Notes: generated from the letters alone by a model not told the origin. Counted from the first letter of the stretch, positions 17,200-26,526 are shown. The stretch is DNA of 64,000 nt from an uncultured Comamonadaceae bacterium (GCA_946482595.1 CAMLSD010000002.1:23125-87124); one strand, 5' to 3'. Numbers and translations: made by a program.

Positions 17200-18177
17200 T
17201 CAGGCCAGGGGCCGTTCGAGCAGGGCCCCGCTGAACTCATCATGCAGGGCCATCACCTCACGCACCATCGGGTGCACCGATGCCGGGCCGACGCTGTCGA
17301 CAAAGCGGCAAGCCGAGTAGCCCGCGGCAATGCGTTCATAGTCAGCCACCCAGGCCTGCCGCAGCGGCAGCAGCTCGGGCGCCACCGGCCACACGCCCGG
17401 CCGGGGCCGCAGGTGGCCGCTCATGCCCATGCGCCACGGTTTGCCGCTCAGGCGTGCGCGAAAACAGCGCTGGTTGCGGCACATCTGTGCATACAGCGGG
17501 TCCACCCGCAGCGCACTGAAGAAGGCGTCCACCGCAGCTTCGTCCGGTGCAAAGGTGCGATGCGTGACCAGCACGCGCAGGCCGGCGGGTGTGCGGTACA
17601 GGCGCAGGCCCCAGTCCGGGTGGCGCTGCGCGAAGTTGCCGATACGCGCCCGCGCCAGGCCCTCGGGTCCGCCCTTGACGCGCCGCCAGACGGTGCGCAC
17701 GAACCACCCGATCAGCATCAGCCATGCAAAGTTGACCACCGCCGTACCCAGGCCTGCCAGCCAGGAGCCGGTCAGCCAGGTCACGACGGCAGCCACGGCG
17801 AGCGCCACCACCAGCGCTGCCAGGTGCAAGCGGCCCGAGGGGTTGTCGGTGAAGTCCACGTCGGCAAACAGCACGTCGGGTGTGTTGAGGCAGCGGGCAC
17901 CGTAGGCGTTGCGTGTGATCACGGTGCTGCCGTAGCGGTCGACGATCTCCTCGCGGATCGGCACGCCGTCGGCTCCGTTGTAGGGCACCTTGCGGTCACG
18001 GGGTGGCAGTGCCTCGCCGGCCAGCATGCGCTGCAGCGCGTCCTGTGAGCGGGCATCGGCATGGGCCTGGGCATCGGCCTGGCTGGTGTCGGACCATCCG
18101 AAGCGACGCACCGTCAGGCGCCGCTCGCGGCTGCGGTGCTGCTGCCGGCTTTCGGCCCAGTACTGGGGAACGATCAT
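17200..18177 (-). CDS. Conserved membrane protein with archaeo-eukaryotic-primase-like motifs
   Basis: A 325-residue conserved protein I cannot assign to a named family. Start MIVPQYWAES at 18177 is chosen over 18237. The soluble N-terminal part ends in DVLFADVDF (acidic pair at D106 and D108). Two membrane helices follow (about 117-164), then a soluble part with LRLYRTPAGLRVLVTH (H206), CRNQRCFRARLSGKPWRMG and CRFVD (D294). The order hhhDhD, then YRTxxG with a Thr-His pair, then hD is that of archaeo-eukaryotic primase/PrimPol active sites, but here two transmembrane segments separate the motifs. Function is unproven. Confidence 0.65.
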   Translation of the reverse strand: MIVPQYWAESRQQHRSRERRLTVRRFGWSDTSQADAQAHADARSQDALQRMLAGEALPPRDRKVPYNGADGVPIREEIVDRYGSTVITRNAYGARCLNTPDVLFADVDFTDNPSGRLHLAALVVALAVAAVVTWLTGSWLAGLGTAVVNFAWLMLIGWFVRTVWRRVKGGPEGLARARIGNFAQRHPDWGLRLYRTPAGLRVLVTHRTFAPDEAAVDAFFSALRVDPLYAQMCRNQRCFRARLSGKPWRMGMSGHLRPRPGVWPVAPELLPLRQAWVADYERIAAGYSACRFVDSVGPASVHPMVREVMALHDEFSGALLERPLA

Positions 18178-18241
18178 GCGGTCGACTCGAGTGGAGGAAC
18201 GGGCGATTTCACCACGGCGCCGGCGCGCGCAGCGCACAAGC

Positions 18242-18661
18242 TCAGGCCTGCGGGCGCTGGGGCAGGGTGTCGGTGATCGTGAACCAGGGTGCCCGGTCGT
18301 CCACGTAGCAGTGCTGGGTCGGGGCGGGCAGCGGCACGCCGTCGAGCAGGCCCGACGGCAGGCCCAGGATGCCGCGGTTGCGGTCGTCCTCGGTGAACAC
18401 GTGGGACCCGCAGGTCGTGCAGAAGTGGCGCAGCACGCGTGTCGTGACCTGGAACCGTGTCAGCGCCTCAGGGGTGGTGACCTGCACGGCAGCCCTCCGG
18501 TAGCAGGCCCAGGTGGTGAATGCGGCGCCACTGAGCCGGCGGCACTGACTGCAGTGGCAGTTGACCACCAAGGATGGCGCACCGGCCAATGTGAACCGCA
18601 CGGCGCCGCAGTAGCAGCTCCCGCCATGGGAGGGTGTGTCGGGAGAGGGTGTGGATGCCAT
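18242..18661 (-). CDS. GFA family (CENP-V/GFA domain) zinc protein
   Basis: A 139-residue protein with the conserved cysteine pattern of the GFA fold: GSCYCGAVRF near residue 15, NCHCSQCRRLSGAAF and CTTCGSHVF. These bind two zinc ions. The founding member was described as a glutathione-dependent formaldehyde-activating enzyme, but most family members are uncharacterised. Start at 18661 is used, because the open frame upstream to 18718 has no similarity. A second GFA gene lies at 21969-22370. Confidence 0.85.
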   Translation of the reverse strand: MASTPSPDTPSHGGSCYCGAVRFTLAGAPSLVVNCHCSQCRRLSGAAFTTWACYRRAAVQVTTPEALTRFQVTTRVLRHFCTTCGSHVFTEDDRNRGILGLPSGLLDGVPLPAPTQHCYVDDRAPWFTITDTLPQRPQA

Positions 18662-18843
18662 CGTCGGTTCGGTGGGTGGGCGCCGCTGGGTGTGACCGCG
18701 CGATTTCACCACGGCCACTGAGCATGCTCAATCGCGGCGACGCCGGGCGGTTCATGCTGGCTGCGGCAGCCCGGGCGGCGCAGTGTGATCCGATCACCTG
18801 CGGGCGGGGCACTTCATCGTTCCACCACCTGACGGAGACACGC

Positions 18844-19284
18844 ATGCATCGCACATCAACACACCACGCGAGCCGGTTCGCCCTGGCCATCGCCGCCACC
18901 CTGGTGCTGGCCCAGGGCGCCAGCGCGCAGGCCCGCGTCGACCTCGGCAAGCGGGAGTTCGACAACAGTTGCGCCAGTTGCCACGGCGCCATGGCCAAGG
19001 GGGATGGGCCCATGGTCAAGTACCTGGTGGCCCAGCCGACCGACCTCACCACGCTCGCCCGACGCAACGGCGGGGTGTTCCCCGTACAACGTGTGACCGA
19101 CACCATCGATGGTCGGGGTTCGGTCGAGATCGGTGCTCACGGCTCGCGCGAGATGCCGGTGTGGGGCACGGTGTACCGCTCGCAGGCCATCCAGCCCGGG
19201 GAAGGTGAGCTGAGCCCGGACTGGTATGCCCGCAACCGCATTGCCGCGCTGGTGGACTACCTGGCGCGCGTGCAGCAGAAGTAG
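18844..19284 (+). CDS. Periplasmic cytochrome c, class I
   Basis: A 146-residue exported monohaem cytochrome. The signal peptide ends near GASAQA. The haem site is C43-A-S-C46-H47, and the likely axial methionine is M104 in REMPVWG. The segment GAMAKGDGPMVKYL is typical of small electron-transfer c-type cytochromes. It stands alone between a GFA gene and a convergent PNPOx-type gene, so its redox partners cannot be read from the context. Confidence 0.9.
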   Translation: MHRTSTHHASRFALAIAATLVLAQGASAQARVDLGKREFDNSCASCHGAMAKGDGPMVKYLVAQPTDLTTLARRNGGVFPVQRVTDTIDGRGSVEIGAHGSREMPVWGTVYRSQAIQPGEGELSPDWYARNRIAALVDYLARVQQK

Positions 19285-19315
19285 CGTGCCAGGCCGGCCG
19301 GGGTGACGTCCGAAC

Positions 19316-19798
19316 TCACTCGGCGCTGCACATCACCTCGGCAAACATCTCGCCGGTGAGCGACACCGCTTGGGCGAAGCCGGCCACGAAGCGCACCGAG
19401 CGCACCTCGACCACGAACAGCGAGAAGTCGGAAAAACCGAACAGCTCTTCGCTGTCCGGAAAGCGGGCCAGGTACAGGGCACGGGCCGTGTCGTACAGGG
19501 CATCGTCGGGCATGCAGGGCCGGGCCTGTCCGCGCAGCGCGGCTCGCGGCAGCGCAAGCGGCGTGGCGCTGTCATCGGGCGCCGCCATCATGAGCAGGCT
19601 CACGGCCGGGTGGGCCAGCATGTCCTGCGTGTGGGTGGCCAGCCGGCTGACATGGATCACCACGCCGGCACCGCCGGGCAGCAGGGCGTAGGGCACCATC
19701 GACACGGCCGGATCGCCGCGGTGCAGGGTGCCCAGTGCGGCCACCTGCTGGCGGTGCAGCAGGGTGCGCAGGGCCTCGGCGAGTGCGGTGTCCATCAC
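19316..19798 (-). CDS. Pyridoxamine 5'-phosphate oxidase-like FMN-binding protein
   Basis: A 160-residue split-barrel flavin-binding protein. The N-terminal pattern LHRQQVAALGTLHRGDPAVS followed by MVPYALLPGGAGVVIHVSRL is that of the PNPOx-like/HugZ-type superfamily. Proteins of this class bind FMN, F420 or haem; the substrate cannot be told from the sequence. It is the last gene of a closely packed minus-strand group running from 22370. The first two codons are both ATG, so the start may be 19795. Confidence 0.8.
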   Translation of the reverse strand: MMDTALAEALRTLLHRQQVAALGTLHRGDPAVSMVPYALLPGGAGVVIHVSRLATHTQDMLAHPAVSLLMMAAPDDSATPLALPRAALRGQARPCMPDDALYDTARALYLARFPDSEELFGFSDFSLFVVEVRSVRFVAGFAQAVSLTGEMFAEVMCSAE

Positions 19799-19802
19799 CT
19801 TC

Positions 19803-20171
19803 TCAGGTCCCCGCGCAGGGCACGACCTGGGCCGAAGGCAGGCGGCTCAGCGGCGCAAACCCCAGGGCTGCGGCTGCGTCGGCGTTGCGGGCCGGCACCT
19901 CGAAGATGCCGATGCGGCCGTCGGCGGCGCCGCACATTGCGATGCGCATGCGCCCGTCGGTTCCGCAGGACGAGCTGATCACCTCGACGCCCGCCGCCTG
20001 CAACTGCTGCGCCAGCGCGGCCACCGATGTGCCGCCGCCGCTGCACTGCACGGAACCCTGGGACTTGAACATCCGCACCGGTGGCTCAGACGGCTGGCCG
20101 GGTGCGGCCGTGCAGGCGCTCAGGCCGAAGGCGGCCAGCACGATCATCCCGTGGAGAACGCGTGTGGTCAT
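19803..20171 (-). CDS. Small lipoprotein of unknown function
   Basis: A 122-residue protein. Start at 20171 (MTTRVLHGMIVLAAFGLSAC) gives a clean lipoprotein signal peptide with lipobox LSAC; the longer frame to 20339 lies over the GST gene and is rejected. The mature protein has several cysteines (VQCSGGGTS, SSSCGTDGRM and AMCGAADGRIGIF) that could form disulfides. It is four bases upstream of the PNPOx gene. No family recognised. Confidence 0.72.
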   Translation of the reverse strand: MTTRVLHGMIVLAAFGLSACTAAPGQPSEPPVRMFKSQGSVQCSGGGTSVAALAQQLQAAGVEVISSSCGTDGRMRIAMCGAADGRIGIFEVPARNADAAAALGFAPLSRLPSAQVVPCAGT

Positions 20172-20182
20172 GGCAGGCTCCG

Positions 20183-20824
20183 TCACCAGCGCGGCAGCAG
20201 GCGCTCGCCGGGCAGCATGTCGTAGGGCGACGCCCAGCCGGGCAGGGCCTGCATCCGGTCGATCCAGGCCAGCAGGTGAGGAAACTGCCCGGCGATGTCG
20301 TAGCCGCTTTCCTCGACCGGATAGAACATGTAGCCGCACAGCGAGAAGTCGGCGATGGTGGGCTGATCGCCGGCCATGTAGGGCTGCGTGGCCAGGTGCT
20401 TGTCGACCACCGCGAAGGCGCCGTCGATGCGGCCCTTCAGCCAGGCCATCACGGCCGGGTCGGGTGCCTTGGGGCCGAAGGACTTCATGAAGCGGTAGCT
20501 CGCGAAGTAGCTGGTGAACTTGTGGTTGTCGAACAGGATCCAGCGCTGGATCTCGTAGCGCTCGTCTTCACTGCGACCATTGAACGCACCATGGCGGTCG
20601 GCCAGGTAACTCAGGATCAGGCCCGACTGGGTGAGGCGCCGCGTGCCGTCCTCGAGCACGGGCGCTTCGCCCATGTCGTTGAACTGCGCGCGCCAGTCGT
20701 CCCTGCGGGTGACGCCATTCATGAAGTCGACGAACACCGGCTCCCACGGGACATCGAGTGCGCGCAGCAGGAACGCGACCTTGAACGAGTTGCCGGACTG
20801 GCTGAAGCTATGCAGGCGGTACAC
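20183..20824 (-). CDS. Glutathione S-transferase family protein
   Basis: A 213-residue protein with a thioredoxin-like N-terminal domain (YRLHSFSQSGNSFKVAFLLR, then MGEAPVLEDGTRRLTQSGLI, the GSH-binding cis-proline and Ser/Thr region) and an all-alpha C-terminal domain containing the N-capping box region MAGDQPTIADFSLCGYMF. Start is GTG 20824 with AGGAG nearby; the frame to 20875 has no similarity. It probably conjugates or reduces electrophiles with glutathione; substrate unknown. Confidence 0.87.
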   Translation of the reverse strand: MYRLHSFSQSGNSFKVAFLLRALDVPWEPVFVDFMNGVTRRDDWRAQFNDMGEAPVLEDGTRRLTQSGLILSYLADRHGAFNGRSEDERYEIQRWILFDNHKFTSYFASYRFMKSFGPKAPDPAVMAWLKGRIDGAFAVVDKHLATQPYMAGDQPTIADFSLCGYMFYPVEESGYDIAGQFPHLLAWIDRMQALPGWASPYDMLPGERLLPRW

Positions 20825-20881
20825 GGGAGGACTCCTGAAGGTTCGAGAGGATGGAGGTGATGAGGGTCGGCCCAAGCGGTG

Positions 20882-21433
20882 TCATACCCGCTGCAGCGCC
20901 TGATGGGGTGGGGGTGGCAGCACCACCCGGATGCTGTCGTGCGGCTGCACCGTCCCGGCGACGAGCACCACAGCCATCACGCCGGCCTTGCGCACCAGGC
21001 TGCCGTCGGGTGCGCGCGCGAGCACGGCGGACATCAGGCCGGGCAAGAAGCGGTCGAGCTGTTCGCAGGGGTTGCGCAGGCCGGTGACGCGCACCACCGC
21101 CGTGGGCCCGATGTGCAACTCGGCATCTTGCGGCAGGGCCAGCAGGTCCAGCCCGCGGGTCGTGATGTTCTCGCCGATCGCACCGGCCGCCAGCGCAAAA
21201 CCGCGGGGTGCCAGCTCATCGAAAAGTTCGGCGTGGATCAGGTGCACCTGGCGCAGGTTGGGCTGAGACGGGTCGCGTGCCACCCGTGAGCGGTGCTTGA
21301 CGGTTGCGCCGCAGTGCGCATCGCCTTCGACACCCAGGCCGCTGAGCAGGCGGATGCTGGTTGCGGCCCGCTTGCTGAAGCCGTGTTCGGGGTTGAGGTG
21401 CACGGCCGCCACGTGCCCCGGTGTCGCACTCAT
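20882..21433 (-). CDS. MOSC domain protein
   Basis: A 183-residue MOSC (MOCO sulfurase C-terminal) domain protein. The blocks FSKRAATSIRLLSGLGVEGD, GAIGENITTRGLDL and VTGLRNPCEQLD contain the conserved glycine and the invariant cysteine of the family (NPC). MOSC proteins carry sulfur or handle molybdenum-cofactor substrates; a specific reaction cannot be given. It overlaps its upstream neighbour by four bases, which indicates coupling. Confidence 0.87.
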   Translation of the reverse strand: MSATPGHVAAVHLNPEHGFSKRAATSIRLLSGLGVEGDAHCGATVKHRSRVARDPSQPNLRQVHLIHAELFDELAPRGFALAAGAIGENITTRGLDLLALPQDAELHIGPTAVVRVTGLRNPCEQLDRFLPGLMSAVLARAPDGSLVRKAGVMAVVLVAGTVQPHDSIRVVLPPPPHQALQRV

Positions 21434-21972
21434 CGGGCGGCTCCTGCCGCCGCCTCGCGCTGCAGCCGGCGTTGCGCCGCGCGCAGCAGGGCCCGCGAAT
21501 ACAGCCGGTGAAAACCCAGCAGCGCATGAAAGCCCCAGCCCATGCGGGAGCGGCCGGTACGTCGATCGACCCGGGCCACGACAGCCGAACCGAAGTACAG
21601 CCGGGTCGAATTGCCATGCTCACCCGGCGTGACCATCAGCCACGAACGGGTGCGTCCCTGGAAGTCGCACAGCAGCAATTGGTCCGTGCCGCGCGCCTCG
21701 ACCGTCCAGGCGGCGAACGCCTCGCCTCGCCCGGCTGCCAGCTCGCGTACCTGGGCATCGTCCGAGGGGCGCTTCACCAGCCACGACAGGATCCACCTTT
21801 CCACCCTGAACAGGGCCGTGCTGTAGAAGGCCTGCACAAATGCGGCGTGCGGCACGCGCTGCTCGACGACGGTGCTGTAGCAGTCGGTGTAGCTGCCCTC
21901 GCGCTGGTAGCGGGCGAGCAGTGCCGCGGCAGGCAGAGGGCAGGGTTCGATGGTGGCCGACATGGGTTTCAC
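21430..21972 (-). CDS. Conserved hypothetical protein
   Basis: A 180-residue protein with the blocks GSYTDCYSTVVEQRVPHAAF, FYSTALFRVERWILSWLVKR, DFQGRTRSWLMVTP and STRLYFGSAVV. The pattern is a mixed alpha/beta protein ending in a basic amphipathic helix (FHRLYSRALLRAAQRRLQRE). I recall similar uncharacterised proteobacterial proteins and suspect but cannot confirm a DUF2867-like fold. Overlaps of four bases with both neighbours place it firmly in the operon. Confidence 0.7.
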   Translation of the reverse strand: MKPMSATIEPCPLPAAALLARYQREGSYTDCYSTVVEQRVPHAAFVQAFYSTALFRVERWILSWLVKRPSDDAQVRELAAGRGEAFAAWTVEARGTDQLLLCDFQGRTRSWLMVTPGEHGNSTRLYFGSAVVARVDRRTGRSRMGWGFHALLGFHRLYSRALLRAAQRRLQREAAAGAAR

Positions 21973-22370
21973 AGGTGGGCAGTGAATTCGGGTGCATCAC
22001 CCCAGCGGTCGTGCAGACCATCGACATGGGTGACGGGAATGCGGGCCAGATCGGCTTCGCTCAGCCCTTCGAGGCAGCCGATGTTCACGCCGAACATCTT
22101 GCCGATGGGGGTGTCGTTGCCGATGCCGAAGGTGCGCACGCCGCAATGCCGGCAGAAGAAGTGCTGGTTGCGCCGCGTGTTGAACAGGTATTCAGTGAGG
22201 TCCTGCTCGCCGGCCAGCAGACGGAACCCCGATTCGCGGGCCACCGCCGGCCAGAACCGCGTGCGGCGACAGATCGAGCAGTTGCAGCGGTAGCTGCTGG
22301 CTTCGAGGTCCAGCTCGGCTTCGAACCTGACGGCTCCACAGTGGCAGCTGCCACGATAGGTCTGTTCCAT
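21969..22370 (-). CDS. GFA family (CENP-V/GFA domain) zinc protein
   Basis: A 133-residue protein beginning MEQTYRGSCHCGAVRFEAEL, with the further cysteine sets CNCSICRRTRFW and CRHCGVRTFG of the GFA zinc fold. It is the first gene of the minus-strand cluster. It is a different subfamily from the GFA protein at 18242-18661, as the loops between cysteine sets differ. Start 22370 is supported by the domain beginning within ten residues. Confidence 0.85.
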   Translation of the reverse strand: MEQTYRGSCHCGAVRFEAELDLEASSYRCNCSICRRTRFWPAVARESGFRLLAGEQDLTEYLFNTRRNQHFFCRHCGVRTFGIGNDTPIGKMFGVNIGCLEGLSEADLARIPVTHVDGLHDRWGDAPEFTAHL

Positions 22371-22489
22371 CCCGTGATCTCCAGCGCAACGCGGGCATTG
22401 TGCATCACGCTGCGCGCTGCGCCGTGCTGCGACACGCTGGTAGAGTGCAGGGGCGCACGGCCTTGCGCGCCGTGCCAGCCAGCCCTGCC

Positions 22490-23656
<1,167 letters not shown>

Positions 23657-23676
23657 GCCCGTCAGGCCCGAGCTTG

Positions 23677-24177
23677 TCAGGCGCCGCGACGTGCGGGCTC
23701 GCTCACGTGCAGGAACTTGGTGAACAGGTCGCGCGGCGGCGCCACCGAGATCGACTTCATCACCTGCCCCACATTGCCGCGATGGTAGGCGCCATGCAGC
23801 ATCACATGCATCAGGATCTCCTCGCGTGACATGCGGCCGGCGTCGCCATCGGTGAAGGTGAAGTCCAGCACCTGCTGCGCATCGGTGGCGCTGAGCGTGT
23901 CCACGTATTCCAGATACCAGGCGTCGGTGGCGGCGGTGGCGGCCCGCAGTTCGTCCAGAGACGGCGTGTGCGGCGTGTTGGTGGCCGCATGCGGGTTCGG
24001 CTGACCGCCCAGGTGCGCGCGGAAGATGCAGTCGACCACATGAATGTGATTGAGCGTGCGCAGGCAAGTGTGCAGCGCGGTGCCGTGTTCGTCCGGCAGC
24101 GCAGCCAGTGCCGCGAACAGCTCGGCATTGGCCCAGGCCTTGTAGGCAAAGAGGGGGGTGAGGGTCGGGTGGGGCAT
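23677..24177 (-). CDS. DinB family protein
   Basis: A 166-residue four-helix-bundle protein. FAYKAWANAELFAALAALPD, the first histidine region LNHIHVVDCIF and the pair HVMLHGAYHRGNVGQVM give the three-histidine metal site of the DinB/YfiT superfamily. Members act as metal-dependent thiol (for example bacillithiol or glutathione) transferases or hydrolases, often in stress responses. The start at 24177 is the only one consistent with the domain; the long upstream frame to 24783 overlaps another gene. Confidence 0.87.
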   Translation of the reverse strand: MPHPTLTPLFAYKAWANAELFAALAALPDEHGTALHTCLRTLNHIHVVDCIFRAHLGGQPNPHAATNTPHTPSLDELRAATAATDAWYLEYVDTLSATDAQQVLDFTFTDGDAGRMSREEILMHVMLHGAYHRGNVGQVMKSISVAPPRDLFTKFLHVSEPARRGA

Positions 24178-24369
24178 GGTGTGTCTCGGGCGTGCGGATG
24201 ATGTGGCCGGGGCCGATGCCGCATCGTACAAGGCTCGCGAGTCGCAGGCCGGCGGGTGCACCTTCGCGATCCTGGCTCGATGCCATACTCGGCGCCTTTC
24301 AATTGCCGGCAGCTGCAGGCGTCCTGCCCGCGACAGCCTGCCGGGTGAACTGAGGGTTCGACCTTGCGC

Positions 24370-24855
24370 ATGCTGATTCGGCTGACACTTTGCTTCGCGC
24401 TCGTGATGTGCGCGGGCGCGTTTCACGCGGCCCCGGCCATGCCGGCCAAGGAGCGTCGCGAACTGCTGGAGGCGATCCGCCCCGAGGCCGTGCGCCAGGC
24501 GGGCGGTCAGGCCGTGCGATTCAGGATCGACCGGCTCAATCGCGACGGTGACTGGGCCATGATCATCGGCTCCGTCGAGGGCGAGGCAGGGCGGCCGATC
24601 GACTGGCACCGTGCCGGCGATTGCGAGCCCACGCTCGACAAGATGCTGTGGGTGGTCGCCAGGAAGGAGGCGACTGGCTGGCGTGCCGTGCACCTGACCA
24701 TCTGCTCGCCCGAGCCGCCCTACTGGTACCTGGAAGAGTATGGTGGTTTTGTCTGGCCTTGTGGCGTCTATGCCGGGCTGCATGCGGGGGATGGACAGGA
24801 TCTCGCGTCCCAGTGCCGAGTGGCGCAGGCGGCACGCGGCAGCAAGGGGCGTTGA
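24370..24855 (+). CDS. Hypothetical exported protein
   Basis: A 161-residue protein with a signal peptide (MLIRLTLCFALVMCAGAFHA, cleavage near APA). The mature part contains RFRIDRLNRDGDWAMIIGSV and LWVVARKEATGWRAVHLTIC, resembling small periplasmic proteins with an NTF2-like or lumazine-like beta sheet. A tail with DGQDLASQCRVA follows. TTG 24364 is an alternative start two codons upstream. Unknown function, and no operon partner. Confidence 0.65.
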   Translation: MLIRLTLCFALVMCAGAFHAAPAMPAKERRELLEAIRPEAVRQAGGQAVRFRIDRLNRDGDWAMIIGSVEGEAGRPIDWHRAGDCEPTLDKMLWVVARKEATGWRAVHLTICSPEPPYWYLEEYGGFVWPCGVYAGLHAGDGQDLASQCRVAQAARGSKGR

Positions 24856-24929
24856 AGTCCCAGAGGGTGCCCAGCGAAAGGGGTTGATGCACAGGCCGCA
24901 TGCAAACGGCTGTCAGCCCGCGCGCAGCT

Positions 24930-25358
24930 TCAGCAGGCGGTTGCGATGCAGCTTTGCCCAGATCGCGCCATCCTCGCCAACTGGTCCGCGGCCAGCGCGT
25001 GGAGTGCAGCGTGTTGGATGAAGCAGAAGCGGGTGACCGTCGGCAGCCCAAGGGCCGTGGCGCCTTCGGCCGTGAGGCGAAGTGTCACGTCCGTGTCGTT
25101 CACGGTGAGAGCCAGCACCTGCCCACTGCATGCCAGATCCTGATCGTTGCGTTCCAGGTACAGCGCGTCCGCGTCGGCAGCGCCTGTCGCGACCTTGCCA
25201 CACGCGATATGCAGCACGTCCAGTGGCTCCGCGGGGGAGACAAAACCCAGGGTCAGCCACAGCAGGCCATCGTCGTCGCCGCTGAAGACTTCAGCGACTT
25301 CAAATGTGGCTTCGGCTGGCGGCCTGGATTCGGGTGAGTGCATTCCAGTTGAGTGCAT
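24930..25358 (-). CDS. Hypothetical protein, possibly Imm10-type immunity protein
   Basis: A 142-residue protein. The core DALYLERNDQDLACSGQVLA followed by DTDVTLRLTAEGATALGLP resembles the Imm10 family of immunity proteins from polymorphic toxin systems; the resemblance is by eye and uncertain. The C terminus after DQL looks frameshifted: the overlapping frame continues GEDGAIWAKLHRNRLLKLRA to a stop at 24913. No toxin gene is adjacent. It is 18 bases downstream of another small gene on the same strand, in a visibly less GC-rich stretch. Confidence 0.5.
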   Translation of the reverse strand: MHSTGMHSPESRPPAEATFEVAEVFSGDDDGLLWLTLGFVSPAEPLDVLHIACGKVATGAADADALYLERNDQDLACSGQVLALTVNDTDVTLRLTAEGATALGLPTVTRFCFIQHAALHALAADQLARMARSGQSCIATAC

Positions 25359-25376
25359 CTCAGTGGCCTGAGGGCA

Positions 25377-25829
25377 TCAGCGTAGCCTGGGATCCACAGG
25401 ACTCCAGACACCGGGAGCAAAGACCGTCACGGCACGGTCATCTTCGGTTGCATCCAGAAATCCGGTCAGCGTCATGCCCAGCTTGAACAGGACGGTCATG
25501 CCTACGTCCTCTTGCGGGGATCCGTCAAGCAGGCACAGCGCTCGAAGTACGGTTGGGCCTTGCTTGGCAAAGATGTGAATACCGTTTACCTCGGCATGCT
25601 GCTGCTCAGCTCCAAAGCCTACTTCGAGAATCGTTCCGTTCTCATGTTCCGAGGTAATTGTCAGGCCCTCAACTGCCCAGTGATCCAGGACACGCGAGCT
25701 GAAGCGACTCGTGCGGGAGTTGCTTGGCCGACCAAGGAGCACATGAATGTCGTGACGTGACGTTCCCAGGAGAATGGGTCCCACGCCGACATAGGGCGTG
25801 ATGGAAAAGCTGGGAAACATTCTCGGCAT
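25377..25829 (-). CDS. Hypothetical protein, immunity-protein-like
   Basis: A 150-residue protein of unknown function. The N-terminal motif VGVGPILLGTSRHDIHVLLG (read as vGpi.fG.s..ev..lLG) and the later EVNGIHIFAKQ are reminiscent of small immunity proteins found singly or in tandem in polymorphic toxin loci, but I cannot name a family. Codon use is less GC-rich than flanking genes, and an IS3 transposase fragment lies just upstream. It and the next gene may be orphan remnants of a toxin locus. Confidence 0.5.
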   Translation of the reverse strand: MPRMFPSFSITPYVGVGPILLGTSRHDIHVLLGRPSNSRTSRFSSRVLDHWAVEGLTITSEHENGTILEVGFGAEQQHAEVNGIHIFAKQGPTVLRALCLLDGSPQEDVGMTVLFKLGMTLTGFLDATEDDRAVTVFAPGVWSPVDPRLR

Positions 25830-25934
25830 CCCTCGATGTGGTCAATTCGGCCCGAGCCGCTGCGCGCGGGACTTGCGGCACTTGTAGCATGTTGTGGTCG
25901 AGTCTTGTCGGACACGCCGACCGGATGAATCGGT

Positions 25935-26033
25935 GCGTTGCATGTCGCGCTCCAGCGCCAGGTTCAGGATCAAACGCTCCATCACCGCGTTGTCCCAGCG
26001 GTTGCCCTGGCGGCGCTTGCCGCTCTGGCGCCG
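25935..26033 (-). pseudogene. IS3-family transposase (OrfB) fragment
   Basis: On the minus strand this stretch translates to RQGNRWDNAVMERLILNLAL followed by ERDMQR, which is the well-known integrase-core block of IS3-family OrfB (consensus near GNCWDNAVMERFFLNLK). Only about 33 residues are recognisable, and there is no upstream DDE core or terminal inverted repeat that I can find. The 310-base gap from 25830 to 26139 contains nothing else that looks coding. It is a relic of a past insertion. Confidence 0.7.
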
Positions 26034-26139
26034 ACCGACCCGGGCTGCACATGTGCAAGGGGTTGCGCACGGCGGACGCATCGGACACCATGTGAGGCCG
26101 GAGCCAGCTCAGGTTCCCTCTAACCCATAGAGCCAGACC

Positions 26140-26526
26140 ATGCCCATCGTCAAGATCGACGCTTGTCGTCAACGCCCCGCACAGGAAATCACCGCGATCA
26201 TCGACGCGGTCCATCAGGCCCAGCTGCTTGCCTTCAAGCTGCCCGAAGACGACAAGCAGATCCGTTATGCGGAGCATCCGGCGCACTGCTTTCCGGTGCC
26301 ACCAGGCAAGACGCCCAACTACATGATGATCGAGTTCAGCATCTTCCCTGGCCGCTCGCTCGATGCGAAGCGCAGGCTGTATGCCGAACTGGCCGAGCGC
26401 CTGGGCAAGCTGGGGATCCAGGCCAGCGACATGGTGATCGTCCTGCATGAGCCTTCGCTCGACAACTGGGGTGTCCGTGGCCGGCCGGCCAGCGAGGTCG
26501 ACCTGGGCTTCAACCTCAATGTCTGA
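26140..26526 (+). CDS. Tautomerase family protein
   Basis: A 128-residue protein beginning MPIVKIDACRQRPAQEITAI, so that Pro1 is exposed after Met removal, as the catalytic base of the 4-oxalocrotonate tautomerase superfamily requires. At 128 residues it is of the longer, fused class (MSAD/CHMI-like size) rather than the 62-residue 4-OT. The C-terminal block VLHEPSLDNWGVRGRPASEV is typical of a tautomerase subfamily. Substrate unknown. The next gene, a VOC-family protein, follows by 53 bases on the same strand. Confidence 0.85.
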   Translation: MPIVKIDACRQRPAQEITAIIDAVHQAQLLAFKLPEDDKQIRYAEHPAHCFPVPPGKTPNYMMIEFSIFPGRSLDAKRRLYAELAERLGKLGIQASDMVIVLHEPSLDNWGVRGRPASEVDLGFNLNV

